Origin: Syntrophaceae bacterium CG2_30_49_12 | Lineage (GTDB): Bacteria; Desulfobacterota; Syntrophia; Syntrophales; CG2-30-49-12 | Direction: 5' to 3' | Assembly: GCA_001873675.1 (NCBI GenBank) | Contig: MNZP01000127.1 | Span: 2,164-16,830 of the forward strand | DNA length: 14,667 bases | In this document: piece by piece, positions 7,157 through 13,851 of the stretch | How the letters are laid out: each line of letters starts with the position of its first letter | Position numbering within the stretch: the stretch's first letter is position 1 | Made by a program: the position numbers and the translations under genes | Notes under the pieces: model-generated | Database searches by the model: none | What the model saw: the letters and a program-made list of their open reading frames with translations, nothing else | Told to the model about the DNA's origin: nothing

Positions 7157-8322
7157 AAAAAGGAGAGATGGACGCTCCTGATGAGACTGTCATTAGAGGA
7201 CTTCTTCGCCGACAGGGTTTAAAATCCATCACGGTAAAGAAAAAACCGAAAGATCTACTCGAATATCTCCCCTTCCTCAAACAAAAGGTTAAGGGAAAGG
7301 ATATTGTTGTCTTTGCCCGAATATTTTCCACAATGATCAATGCCGGTCTTCCCCTTATCCAGTGCCTCGATTTGCTGGCCACTCAGGAACAGAATAAGAC
7401 CTTTTCTAAAATTATTACCTCCATCAAGGAAGATATTGAAGGCGGTTCAACACTTTCCGATGCTTTGAAAAAGTATCCAGACATTTTTGACGAGCTGTTT
7501 GTTAACCTCGTGACAGCAGGGGAGTCCGGCGGTATCCTTGATATCATCCTTGCCCGTCTTTCCGGTTACATGGAAAAGGCGATGAAATTAAAAAGCAAGG
7601 TAAAAGGCGCTATGACCTATCCGGCAAGTGTCCTCGTTATTTCCATAGGCGTCGTTAGCCTATTGCTGCTTAAAGTAATCCCTGTTTTTCAAAAGATGTT
7701 TGAAGGTATGGGCGGGGCACTACCGGCGCCGACGCAGTTTCTCGTCAATGCCAGTCAGTTCATGCAAGACTACTTCCTCCATATGATTATTGCTGTGGCC
7801 GTAATAATATATGTCTTCAGAAGATACTACCGTACCGAGAAGGGCAGACTCCAGGTAGATTCTCTTGTCCTCAAGGCGCCGGTCTTTGGTCCACTCCTTA
7901 AAAAAGTTGCAGTGGCGAAATTCAGCAGAACCCTTTCCACCATGATGTCAAGCGGAGTCCCGATCCTTGAGGGACTCGCCATTGTTTCTAAGACCGCAGG
8001 CAATAAAATTATTGAGAATGCTCTACTGGAAACAAGGAAGTGTATCAGCGAGGGGAGAACCATTGCGGAACCTCTGTCCGAAAGTGATATCTTTCCCCCT
8101 ATGGTAGTTCAGATGATCGCCGTTGGTGAGGCGACAGGCGCTCTCGATGCCATGCTGAGCAAGATTGCGGATTTTTATGATGATGAGGTGGATGCGGCTG
8201 TAGATACGATGACGGCCTTGCTTGAACCTTTCATGATGGTCTTTTTAGGAGGCGTTGTGGGGGGAATGATCATCGCCATGTATCTTCCCATCTTCCAGAT
8301 GGCTTCGGTAGTAGGAGGATAG
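7111..8322 (+). CDS. pilC: type IV pilus inner-membrane platform protein PilC (GspF family)
   Basis: Inner-membrane platform protein of type IV pilus or type II secretion machines; it couples the cytoplasmic ATPases to pilin assembly. At 403 residues it has the usual length. The start MPVFLWEATTKKGE is typical (FxWxA...G). Two GspF domains are visible: the first at about residues 65-190 with VFARIFSTMINAGLPL and TAGESGG, the second at about 270-390 with FSRTLSTMMSSGVPILEGL and VGEATGALD. Predicted membrane helices lie near 171-193, 222-236 and 371-395. ATG 7111 has an AAAGGGGG site at 7095-7102. The gene overlaps rlmB by 46 bases. The usual neighbours pilB, pilT, pilM-Q or gsp genes are absent on both sides here, so this copy is isolated; the pilus role over type II secretion rests on similarity alone. 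Confidence 0.9.
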   Translation: MPVFLWEATTKKGELKKGEMDAPDETVIRGLLRRQGLKSITVKKKPKDLLEYLPFLKQKVKGKDIVVFARIFSTMINAGLPLIQCLDLLATQEQNKTFSKIITSIKEDIEGGSTLSDALKKYPDIFDELFVNLVTAGESGGILDIILARLSGYMEKAMKLKSKVKGAMTYPASVLVISIGVVSLLLLKVIPVFQKMFEGMGGALPAPTQFLVNASQFMQDYFLHMIIAVAVIIYVFRRYYRTEKGRLQVDSLVLKAPVFGPLLKKVAVAKFSRTLSTMMSSGVPILEGLAIVSKTAGNKIIENALLETRKCISEGRTIAEPLSESDIFPPMVVQMIAVGEATGALDAMLSKIADFYDDEVDAAVDTMTALLEPFMMVFLGGVVGGMIIAMYLPIFQMASVVGG

Positions 8323-8384
8323 TGATTGGTGTTTTGGCCTGTCTTACTGATTGTTGAGTGCTGACGGTTGAAGGCTTTAAAAAA

Positions 8385-8461
8385 TGGTCGGGATGGCGCG
8401 ATTTGAACGCGCGACTACTGCGTCCCGAACGCAGTGCCCTACCAGACTGGGCCACATCCCG
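8385..8461 (-). tRNA. tRNA-Pro (anticodon CGG)
   Basis: Read on the - strand this folds as a full 77-base cloverleaf. The acceptor CGGGATG pairs with CATCCCG, and A73 is followed by an encoded CCA. The D stem is GCCC/GGGC. The anticodon stem CTGCG/CGCAG encloses the loop TTCGGGA, giving anticodon CGG (codon CCG). The T arm is GCGCG-TTCAAAT-CGCGC. A T-run follows directly after CCA on the - strand. It lies antiparallel between pilC and the cysteine synthase fusion gene. Confidence 0.96.
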
Positions 8462-8472
8462 ACATGGGACAG

Positions 8473-8501
8473 AAGATATATAATTTATTTCCTAATGTCC
8501 A
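8473..8501 (-). promoter_or_regulatory. probable promoter of tRNA-Pro
   Basis: On the - strand, TGGACA (8496-8501) is separated by 17 bases from TATCTT (8473-8478). Transcription would begin a few bases before the tRNA 5' end at 8461. Both boxes are imperfect matches to the consensus. The position and the A/T-rich surroundings support it. Confidence 0.45.
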
Positions 8502-8529
8502 TATTTTTTTGAGGATCAAGAGTATTATT

Positions 8530-10842
8530 ATGCGACAGACTTCTGAAAGTATCCTATCCGCTATAGGCAATACCCCCCTTGTGGAAATCCGCCGGCTGAA
8601 TTCCAATAAGAGGGTTAAAATTTTTGCAAAATTAGAGAGTTTTAACCCTGGCGGATCCATCAAGGACAGGCCGGCTCTTTATATGATTAATGAAGCCGAA
8701 AAGCGGGGGGAACTGACTAAGGATAAAATTATCTTAGAGCCCACCAGTGGCAATACCGGTATCGGTCTTGCGCTTATCGCAGCCGCTAAAGGTTATAAGT
8801 TATGCCTCGCCATGCCCGAGTCCGTCAGCGAGGAAAGAAAAAAGATACTAAAGGCCATGGGTGCAGAATTATACCTTACCCCAGCAAGCCTCGGTACCGA
8901 TGGTGCGATAGAAATGGCCTACAATATGATGCGGGAACACCCGGAAAAGTACTTCGTTCCAGACCAGTTTAATAATCCCGATAATATTGCGGCTCATTAC
9001 TATGGAACGGCAGAAGAAATATGGCAACAGACAGGTGGAGCTGTAACAATGATTGTCGCCACCCTGGGGACGACCGGTACCGCCATGGGTATTTCCAGAC
9101 GACTTAAAGAGTATAACCCGGCAATAAAAATCATCGGGGTGGAACCTTACCTGCAACATAAGATCCAGGGCTTAAAGAATATGAAAGAGTCCTATCGGCC
9201 GGGAATCTTTGACAAAAACCGCTTAGATGAAAAGATCAATGTCCTCGACGAAGATGCCTTTGAAATGGCCAGGCTGCTGGTCAGAGAAGAAGGAATCTTA
9301 GTCGGGATGAGTTCCGGGGCTGCCATGCACGTGGCCATACAGAAGGCTAAGGAGATGGAAGAAGGCCTGCTTGTGGCGATTCTTCCCGACAGTGGCGAGC
9401 GCTACCTCAGTACCGAACTCTTTACCTATAAGGAACAGTCTACCCTGCGCCTGTACAATACCCTGACCAGGGGAAAAATGTTCTTCAAACCGCTAAACCC
9501 TGAAGAGATACTGATGCACTCATGTGGACCTACTGTCCATGAAGTTCCCCACCTCGGGAGCTACCGTCGTTTTGTTGTTTCCGATGTTGTACGGCGTTAC
9601 CTTGAGTATAAAGGGTATAAGGTCAGGCACGTGATGAACATTATTGATCTGGCAGACAGTTCCATCAAGGGGGCAGAGCTCACCAATATGGAGCTTTCTG
9701 CCTATACGGAAAGATGTGCTTCCGTATTCCTTAAAGATATTGATAAGCTGAATATCAAACCTGATCCGGCCTACCCGCGGGCAAGCGGGAATGTAGACGC
9801 TATGCTGGAGCTTGCCGGTAAACTTGTAGAAAAGGGATGCGCTTACGAAAAGTTGGGGTCTGTCTATTTTGATATATCAAGACTTAAAGATTACGGTTGC
9901 CTGTCCGGTATAAACCTCGGTAATGTTGACTATGGCAGGACAGTAGATCTCGACGATTACGAGAAAGATAGTCCGGGAGATTTTACCCTCCTGAAGAGAC
10001 CAAACCTCTCTGAATTAAAGAGAGGCATCTATTTCAAGACCAGGTGGGGGAATGTCAGACCGAGCTGGCACCTTGAATGTGCCGCCATCTCCCTGAAATA
10101 TCTTGCTGAGACCTTCGACATCCATGCCAGTGGGGCCGATATAGTTTTCCCGCACTGTGAAAATGTTATGGCCATCGGGAAAGCGGCAACAGGTAAGCGC
10201 ATTGCCAATTACTGGCTCAATACGGAACTGGTGATGGTGGAGAAAAAGAAGATGTCCCGTTCTCTTACCAACGTCCTGACTATAGAAGACCTGGAGAAAA
10301 TGGGATATGACGGTAAAGAAATTAGATTTTTTCTCCTCAGTTCTCATTACAGAAAACCGCTGCATTTTTCCTTTGGCGCCCTGGAAACGGCAAAAAATAC
10401 GATCAAAAAACTTAATAGATTCATCCAGAAGCTGATTCGTTTTACCTCCGCAGATGGCGGTTACGCCGATACCGATCAATATATTTACGATGTTAAACAG
10501 GGGTTTGCCGATGCTATGGACGATGACTTCAACATTTCCGGCACCTTAGCCTTTCTCTTTGAGTTTGTGAAAAAGATCAATCTTCCCCTCTGTCGGGGAG
10601 AGTTGAACGAAAAACAGAGGGATGATGTCAAGAACACGATGAAAAAGATAGATGCCGTCCTTGGCATCATGGATTTTGAAGAGGAAACCATAAGTGAAGA
10701 GGTCAGGCGCCTTCTAACAGAAAGAGATGCTGCAAGAACGGCCGGTAGATGGAAAGAAGCCGATGCGATCAGGCAGAGACTATCTGAAATGAGGATTGAG
10801 ATTTCTGATACCCCAAAAGGGGTTATATGGAGATTAAAATAA
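8530..10842 (+). CDS. cysteine synthase fused to a diverged cysteinyl-tRNA synthetase-like domain
   Basis: One 770-residue chain holding two enzymes. Residues 1 to about 300 are a PLP-dependent O-acetylserine sulfhydrylase (CysK/CysM type): NPGGSIKDR with PLP lysine K45, phosphate-binding TSGNTGI, LGTTGTAMG, GMSSGAA and the end motif LPDSGERYLST. After a linker of only a few residues, residues about 305-770 match class I CysRS throughout: LYNTLTRGK, SCGPT (C332), WHLEC (C517), NYWLNTELVMVEKKKMSRS and AMDDDFN. Key CysRS positions differ. HIGH is HLGS (341-344). FPHHENE is FPHCENV (zinc ligand H542 kept, next His now Cys, ligand Glu now Val). TDIDD reads IDLAD and DIHGGG reads DIHASG. KMSKS is KMSRS (574-578). 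The start is ATG 8530; upstream in-frame ATGs fall in or near the tRNA. The protein may link cysteine synthesis to tRNA charging, or act as a cysteine-activating paralogue. The fold calls are sure; the synthetase activity is not. Confidence 0.9.
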   Translation: MRQTSESILSAIGNTPLVEIRRLNSNKRVKIFAKLESFNPGGSIKDRPALYMINEAEKRGELTKDKIILEPTSGNTGIGLALIAAAKGYKLCLAMPESVSEERKKILKAMGAELYLTPASLGTDGAIEMAYNMMREHPEKYFVPDQFNNPDNIAAHYYGTAEEIWQQTGGAVTMIVATLGTTGTAMGISRRLKEYNPAIKIIGVEPYLQHKIQGLKNMKESYRPGIFDKNRLDEKINVLDEDAFEMARLLVREEGILVGMSSGAAMHVAIQKAKEMEEGLLVAILPDSGERYLSTELFTYKEQSTLRLYNTLTRGKMFFKPLNPEEILMHSCGPTVHEVPHLGSYRRFVVSDVVRRYLEYKGYKVRHVMNIIDLADSSIKGAELTNMELSAYTERCASVFLKDIDKLNIKPDPAYPRASGNVDAMLELAGKLVEKGCAYEKLGSVYFDISRLKDYGCLSGINLGNVDYGRTVDLDDYEKDSPGDFTLLKRPNLSELKRGIYFKTRWGNVRPSWHLECAAISLKYLAETFDIHASGADIVFPHCENVMAIGKAATGKRIANYWLNTELVMVEKKKMSRSLTNVLTIEDLEKMGYDGKEIRFFLLSSHYRKPLHFSFGALETAKNTIKKLNRFIQKLIRFTSADGGYADTDQYIYDVKQGFADAMDDDFNISGTLAFLFEFVKKINLPLCRGELNEKQRDDVKNTMKKIDAVLGIMDFEEETISEEVRRLLTERDAARTAGRWKEADAIRQRLSEMRIEISDTPKGVIWRLK

Positions 10843-10849
10843 CTACTCA

Positions 10850-10882
10850 GGTTCAAAGTTCCGGGGTTCACGGTTCAAGGTT
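10850..10882 (+). repeat. degenerate GTTCA heptad repeat
   Basis: GTT starts at 10851, 10858, 10866, 10873 and 10880, spaced 7, 8, 7 and 7 bases, with units such as GTTCAAA, GTTCACG and GTTCAAG. It fills most of the 64-base gap before the next gene. Its origin is unknown. It looks like slippage-expanded intergenic DNA and is too short and degenerate for a CRISPR. Confidence 0.65.
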
Positions 10883-10906
10883 AGAAAACGATGAACAGGG
10901 GGAAAG

Positions 10907-12331
10907 ATGATGAATGGAGATATAAGAAAATCGGTTATTGCCGGATCATGGTATCCTGGAAATCCAAAAGTTTTGCGGGCAGATATTGAAAACTTCTTCC
11001 ATAATTTAACTGAGGAAAAAGTAAAGGGAAGGATTATTGGCCTCATCGCACCCCACGCAGGGTATATGTATTCCGGCCAGGTCGCCGCCTATGCTTACAA
11101 ACTTGTTAGAGGAGCAACCTTTGATGCGGTTATTATTGTAGGACCGAGCCATCGGGTATCCTTCCGAGGAGTTTCTGTCTATAACAAGGGGGGGTATGAG
11201 ACACCGCTTGGCGTTGTCCCTGTGGATGCAGCCCTGGCGGAAAAGATAATGACCAGAAGTAGCGTAACATCCTGTATCCCCAGTGCCCATACGCAGGAAC
11301 ATTCTGTTGAGATCCAGCTCCCCTTCCTTCAGGTGGCCCTCGGTGAATTTAGTTTTGTTCCCTTTGTCATGGGGGACCAGGATCGTCAAACCTGCGAAGA
11401 CCTGGCCGAGGCCATCTTTAAGGCTATTGGGAATCAAAATGTTCTGATCATCGGGAGTTCCGATCTCTCACATTTCCATCCCCATGAGAAGGCTGTGAAA
11501 ATGGATGCTGTGGTTCTTGCCCATATAGAGAGGATGGACGCCCAAGGGCTCTTAGAAGATATGGGAAACAACGTCTGTGAGGCCTGCGGAGGAGGACCGG
11601 CTGCTGTGACCATGATGGTGGCAAAGAAAATTGGTGCGGACAGGGTAAAGGTATTGAAATATGATAATTCAGGAGATGTAACGGGAGACAGGACAAGCGT
11701 CGTCGGATATACATCCGCTGTTCTTTATGCAAGTGAAACCTCGATGGTTAAAGATCAGGGGCACAACGGAGTGGGAGACGACACAGGTCTTTCTGAGGCG
11801 GAAAAAAAAGTCCTCCTTGATATTGCAAAAAAAACCATTGAATGCCGACTTTCCGCCAGAAATGTCCCTGAATTTCATGTTGACTCAGCACGTCTGGGGG
11901 AGAAAAGGGGTGCCTTTGTTACCCTCAAGAAACATGGGCAGTTGAGGGGCTGCATCGGTTATATCGAGGCGATAAAACCCCTGTATAAAACCATTGAAGA
12001 GATGGCAATAGCTTCCGCCTTCAACGATCCGAGATTCCCTCCCTTAAGGCGTGAGGAGTTCGAGCATTTGGCGATTGAGATCTCCGCCCTCACCCCACTG
12101 AAGGAGATCAAAGGTATCAATGATATTGAGGTCGGCATCCATGGTATTTACATTATAAAAGGCTTTTACTCGGGATTACTTCTTCCCCAGGTGGCCAGCG
12201 AGCATAAATGGGACAGGTTAACCTTTATCGAGGAAACATGTCATAAGGCGGGGCTTCCCCCCCAGGCATGGAAAGATAAAGATACAAAAATTTATATCTT
12301 CTCCGCAGACATTTTTAGTGACAAGGACTAA
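10907..12331 (+). CDS. AmmeMemoRadiSam proteins B and A fused (Memo-AMMECR1)
   Basis: A 474-residue fusion of two universally conserved, poorly understood families. Residues about 5-275 are a Memo domain (class III extradiol dioxygenase-like fold) with IAPHAGYMYSGQ (H50), GPSHR (H82) and EACGGGPAA (C227), matching the metal-site H49, H81 and C244 of human MEMO1, plus SSDLSHFHPHE. Residues about 290-470 are AMMECR1, with the hallmark LRGCIG at 346-351. The two are genetically linked with a radical SAM enzyme (AmrS) in the AmmeMemoRadiSam system. That third gene is not in this window. The reaction is unsettled; RNA or small-molecule modification and metal handling have been proposed. AGGGGGAA precedes the paired ATGs at 10907 and 10910, and 10910 is equally possible. 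No signal peptide is seen. tRNA-Leu starts 24 bases downstream. The call is sure; the function is not. Confidence 0.93.
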   Translation: MMNGDIRKSVIAGSWYPGNPKVLRADIENFFHNLTEEKVKGRIIGLIAPHAGYMYSGQVAAYAYKLVRGATFDAVIIVGPSHRVSFRGVSVYNKGGYETPLGVVPVDAALAEKIMTRSSVTSCIPSAHTQEHSVEIQLPFLQVALGEFSFVPFVMGDQDRQTCEDLAEAIFKAIGNQNVLIIGSSDLSHFHPHEKAVKMDAVVLAHIERMDAQGLLEDMGNNVCEACGGGPAAVTMMVAKKIGADRVKVLKYDNSGDVTGDRTSVVGYTSAVLYASETSMVKDQGHNGVGDDTGLSEAEKKVLLDIAKKTIECRLSARNVPEFHVDSARLGEKRGAFVTLKKHGQLRGCIGYIEAIKPLYKTIEEMAIASAFNDPRFPPLRREEFEHLAIEISALTPLKEIKGINDIEVGIHGIYIIKGFYSGLLLPQVASEHKWDRLTFIEETCHKAGLPPQAWKDKDTKIYIFSADIFSDKD

Positions 12332-12355
12332 GTTCCTATATATTTACAGATGGAC

Positions 12356-12443
12356 GCCGGAGTGGTGAAACTGGTAGACGCAGGGGACTCAAAATCCCCC
12401 GGGCCTTGCGCCCATCCCGGTTCGACCCCGGGCTCCGGCACCA
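12356..12443 (+). tRNA. tRNA-Leu (anticodon CAA)
   Basis: An 88-base class II tRNA. The acceptor GCCGGAG pairs with CTCCGGC, followed by ACCA encoded in the DNA. The anticodon stem GGGGA/TCCCC encloses CTCAAAA, giving anticodon CAA (codon TTG). There is a long variable arm, as expected for leucine, and a T arm CCCGG-TTCGACC-CCGGG. It lies 24 bases after the Memo-AMMECR1 gene and is followed by a terminator, so it may be part of that transcript. Accessory DNA begins immediately downstream. Confidence 0.97.
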
Positions 12444-12452
12444 AGCTAAATC

Positions 12453-12487
12453 AAGGGATTAGCCATTTTTGGTTAATCCCTTTTTTC
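12453..12487 (+). terminator. rho-independent terminator after tRNA-Leu
   Basis: AAGGGATTAGCC (12453-12464), loop ATTTTT, GGTTAATCCCTT (12471-12482): a 12-base-pair stem with one G-T pair, followed by a T-run to about 12486. It ends the Memo-AMMECR1/tRNA-Leu unit and marks the edge of the housekeeping region. Confidence 0.9.
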
Positions 12488-12511
12488 GTGCCTCGAAGGC
12501 TCTTGAAGTAA

Positions 12512-12676
12512 TACCTTAACTATTTCCTCTGCAAGATTACCACGGCCATTTCAGAGGGTATCAACAACAAGATAAAACGCTTGTCCCGAATGGCGTACGG
12601 TTATAGAAATGTCCACTACTTCCTACTCAAGATCCATCAGCACTGTGGGTTGCTCAACCCGAGACTTTCAACTTAA
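12512..12676 (+). pseudogene. ISL3-family transposase, C-terminal remnant
   Basis: Read in frame from TAC at 12512, 54 codons up to TAA (12674-12676) give the end of an ISL3-type (DDE_Tnp_ISL3) transposase. The hallmark is SEG followed by INNKIKRLSRMAYGYR and HYFLLKIHQHCGLL; the Glu (codon 12554-12556) corresponds to the last residue of the DDE triad. An in-frame TAA stands just upstream (12509-12511), there is no start codon, and everything 5' of this is gone, replaced by the tRNA-Leu terminator 25 bases away. It is therefore a dead fragment of an insertion sequence that once transcribed rightward. Its 3' end runs into the hicA-like gene on the opposite strand. Confidence 0.8.
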
Positions 12677-12899
12677 ACACGAAAGACCCACTTTTTAATT
12701 CTTCTGCGGAGATTTCACGGTCACGCACCATCTGAGACAAAAGGCCGCGACCGATTGTTTCACCGGCATGTATAGGTATTACCGTACACCTACCGTCAAC
12801 ATGCTGAAGGAAATTATGGCTGCCTTTCCGTCGAATGACCTCAAAGCCAATACTGTCCGGCATGAAAGTTGCTTTTACTGGGCATGTTTTTAAGAACAT
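12654..12899 (-). CDS. HicA-like (YcfA family) toxin, probably damaged
   Basis: On the - strand, GFEVIRRKGSHNFLQH, then DGRCTVIPIHAGETIGRGLL and MVRDREISAEEL, match HicA mRNA-interferase toxins: a dsRBD-like fold with the catalytic His in GSH. HicA proteins cleave mRNA and are held in check by a HicB antitoxin. I prefer ATG 12899 (AAGGAAGG about 10 bases upstream); a GTG at 12926 is in frame. Two defects suggest decay. The N-terminal helix before GFEV is short and atypical. After AEELKS the frame runs into the end of the ISL3 remnant and reads GSFVFKLKVSG before stopping, so the original C-terminus was replaced. No HicB coding region follows in the usual downstream position, because that space now holds transposase remnant. 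It is probably a non-functional relic, although the central core is intact. Confidence 0.7.
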   Translation of the reverse strand: MFLKTCPVKATFMPDSIGFEVIRRKGSHNFLQHVDGRCTVIPIHAGETIGRGLLSQMVRDREISAEELKSGSFVFKLKVSG

Positions 12900-12959
12900 A
12901 GGTGCGATTCCTTCCTTACCGAACACTCCTTAAAAAAATTTTCACCAACCCTTCATTTT

Positions 12960-12987
12960 TTGCTGGACTCTTACATTTTTTTATGTT
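12960..12987 (+). promoter_or_regulatory. possible promoter of the DruA-like gene
   Basis: TTGCTG (12960-12965), a 16-base spacer and TATGTT (12982-12987) form a weak sigma-70-like pair in the short A/T-rich gap between the divergent hicA-like and druA-like genes. If used, transcription would begin near 12994, after the first ATG (12988), and translation would then start at 13000 or 13012. Confidence 0.3.
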
Positions 12988-13851
12988 ATGTCCCACGGCA
13001 TGAAGCAATTCATGACCGTTAATGTCCAGCAAATCCAACAGTTGCTCGCTGCCAATCCCGACTGGCGTCGTACCCGTCTCTCTGTGGAACTCTGCAAATT
13101 ATGGAATTGGCAAAGCCCGAAGGGACAGTACAAAGACATGGCCTGCCGCAGTCTCCTTTTGAAGCTGGAGCGGGCCGGCCATATCGTTTTACCACCCCGC
13201 TATGGGAAACGTACTTTTTCATCCTGTCCTTCTTATCCAGCAATTACCCATCGGGAAGAAGCGATCATCGACTCATTGAAAGCGTTGGTCCCTCTTCTGG
13301 TCACCGTGGTAAACCGAGATACCGATGATTATACCCTGTTCAACAGTCTGTTGTCACAATATCATTACCTCCCCTACCGGGGCGCCGTAGGGGAAAACAT
13401 CAAATACCTGATTCGAGATGCACATGGTCGTCCCCTGTCCTGTCTCTTGTTTGGCTCCGCTGCCTGGAAAACAGCGCCACGGGATGCCTTCATCGGCTGG
13501 ACCTGGAAGGACCGGGAAGGCAACCTGCGTTACCTGACGAACAACATGCGCTTTCTCATCCTGCCCTGGGTCCGGGTTCCCCATCTGGCCAGTCATATCC
13601 TCTCCCGGATTGCCCGCCGCATCAGCAGAGACTGGGAAGAGAAGTATGGACATCCCATCTATCTGCTCGAAACCTTTGTCGACCGCTCCTTGTTCCGGGG
13701 CGTCTGTTACCGGTCTGCAAACTGGATCCTCACCGGTCAGACCAGGGGCCGTACCCGCAATGACCGTAACCATACCATCCAGGCTCCCATCAAGGATATC
13801 TATGTCTATCCCCTGGAAAAGGATTTTCGCCGGAGGCTCTGTTCCCTATGA
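12988..13851 (+). CDS. DruA-family (DUF4338) protein
   Basis: A 287-residue protein of the DUF4338 family, named after DruA of the Druantia anti-phage system. Residues about 15-75 look like a DNA-binding helical domain (NPDWRRTRLSVELCKLWNW, KDMACRSLLLKLERAGHI). Residues about 125-285 carry the family core: YHYLPYRGAVGENIKYLI, LLFGSAAWKTAPRDAFIGW, NNMRFLILPWVRVPHLASH, LLETFVDRSLFRGVCYRSAN and KDIYVYPLEKDFRRRL. No Druantia partners (the large DruE helicase or others) are present, and the gene is instead coupled by ATGA to a transposase, so an anti-phage role should not be assumed here. Members beside IS-type transposases are, as I recall, frequent; the biochemical role is unknown. The start is uncertain: 12988, 13000 and 13012 are in frame and none has a clear ribosome binding site. 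Confidence 0.88.
   Translation: MSHGMKQFMTVNVQQIQQLLAANPDWRRTRLSVELCKLWNWQSPKGQYKDMACRSLLLKLERAGHIVLPPRYGKRTFSSCPSYPAITHREEAIIDSLKALVPLLVTVVNRDTDDYTLFNSLLSQYHYLPYRGAVGENIKYLIRDAHGRPLSCLLFGSAAWKTAPRDAFIGWTWKDREGNLRYLTNNMRFLILPWVRVPHLASHILSRIARRISRDWEEKYGHPIYLLETFVDRSLFRGVCYRSANWILTGQTRGRTRNDRNHTIQAPIKDIYVYPLEKDFRRRLCSL

Noticed and set aside
8434..8529. Upstream extension of the cysteine synthase fusion gene to an ATG at 8434
   Set aside because: This start lies inside the tRNA-Pro gene, and the added residues have no similarity to cysteine synthases; the family begins just after ATG 8530.
10810..10824. Terminator at the end of the cysteine fusion gene (ACCCC/GGGGT hairpin)
   Set aside because: A 5-bp stem inside the coding region with no T-run after it.
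10850..10882. CRISPR-like array
   Set aside because: Units are 7-8 bases, degenerate and contiguous, with no spacers and no cas genes in the window.
13354..13773. 139-codon open frame on the - strand
   Set aside because: Antisense to the conserved core of the DruA-family gene; composition is typical of a shadow frame.
12988..13851. A complete Druantia anti-phage system
   Set aside because: Only a DruA-family protein is visible. No helicase or other Druantia partner is present and the neighbour is a transposase.
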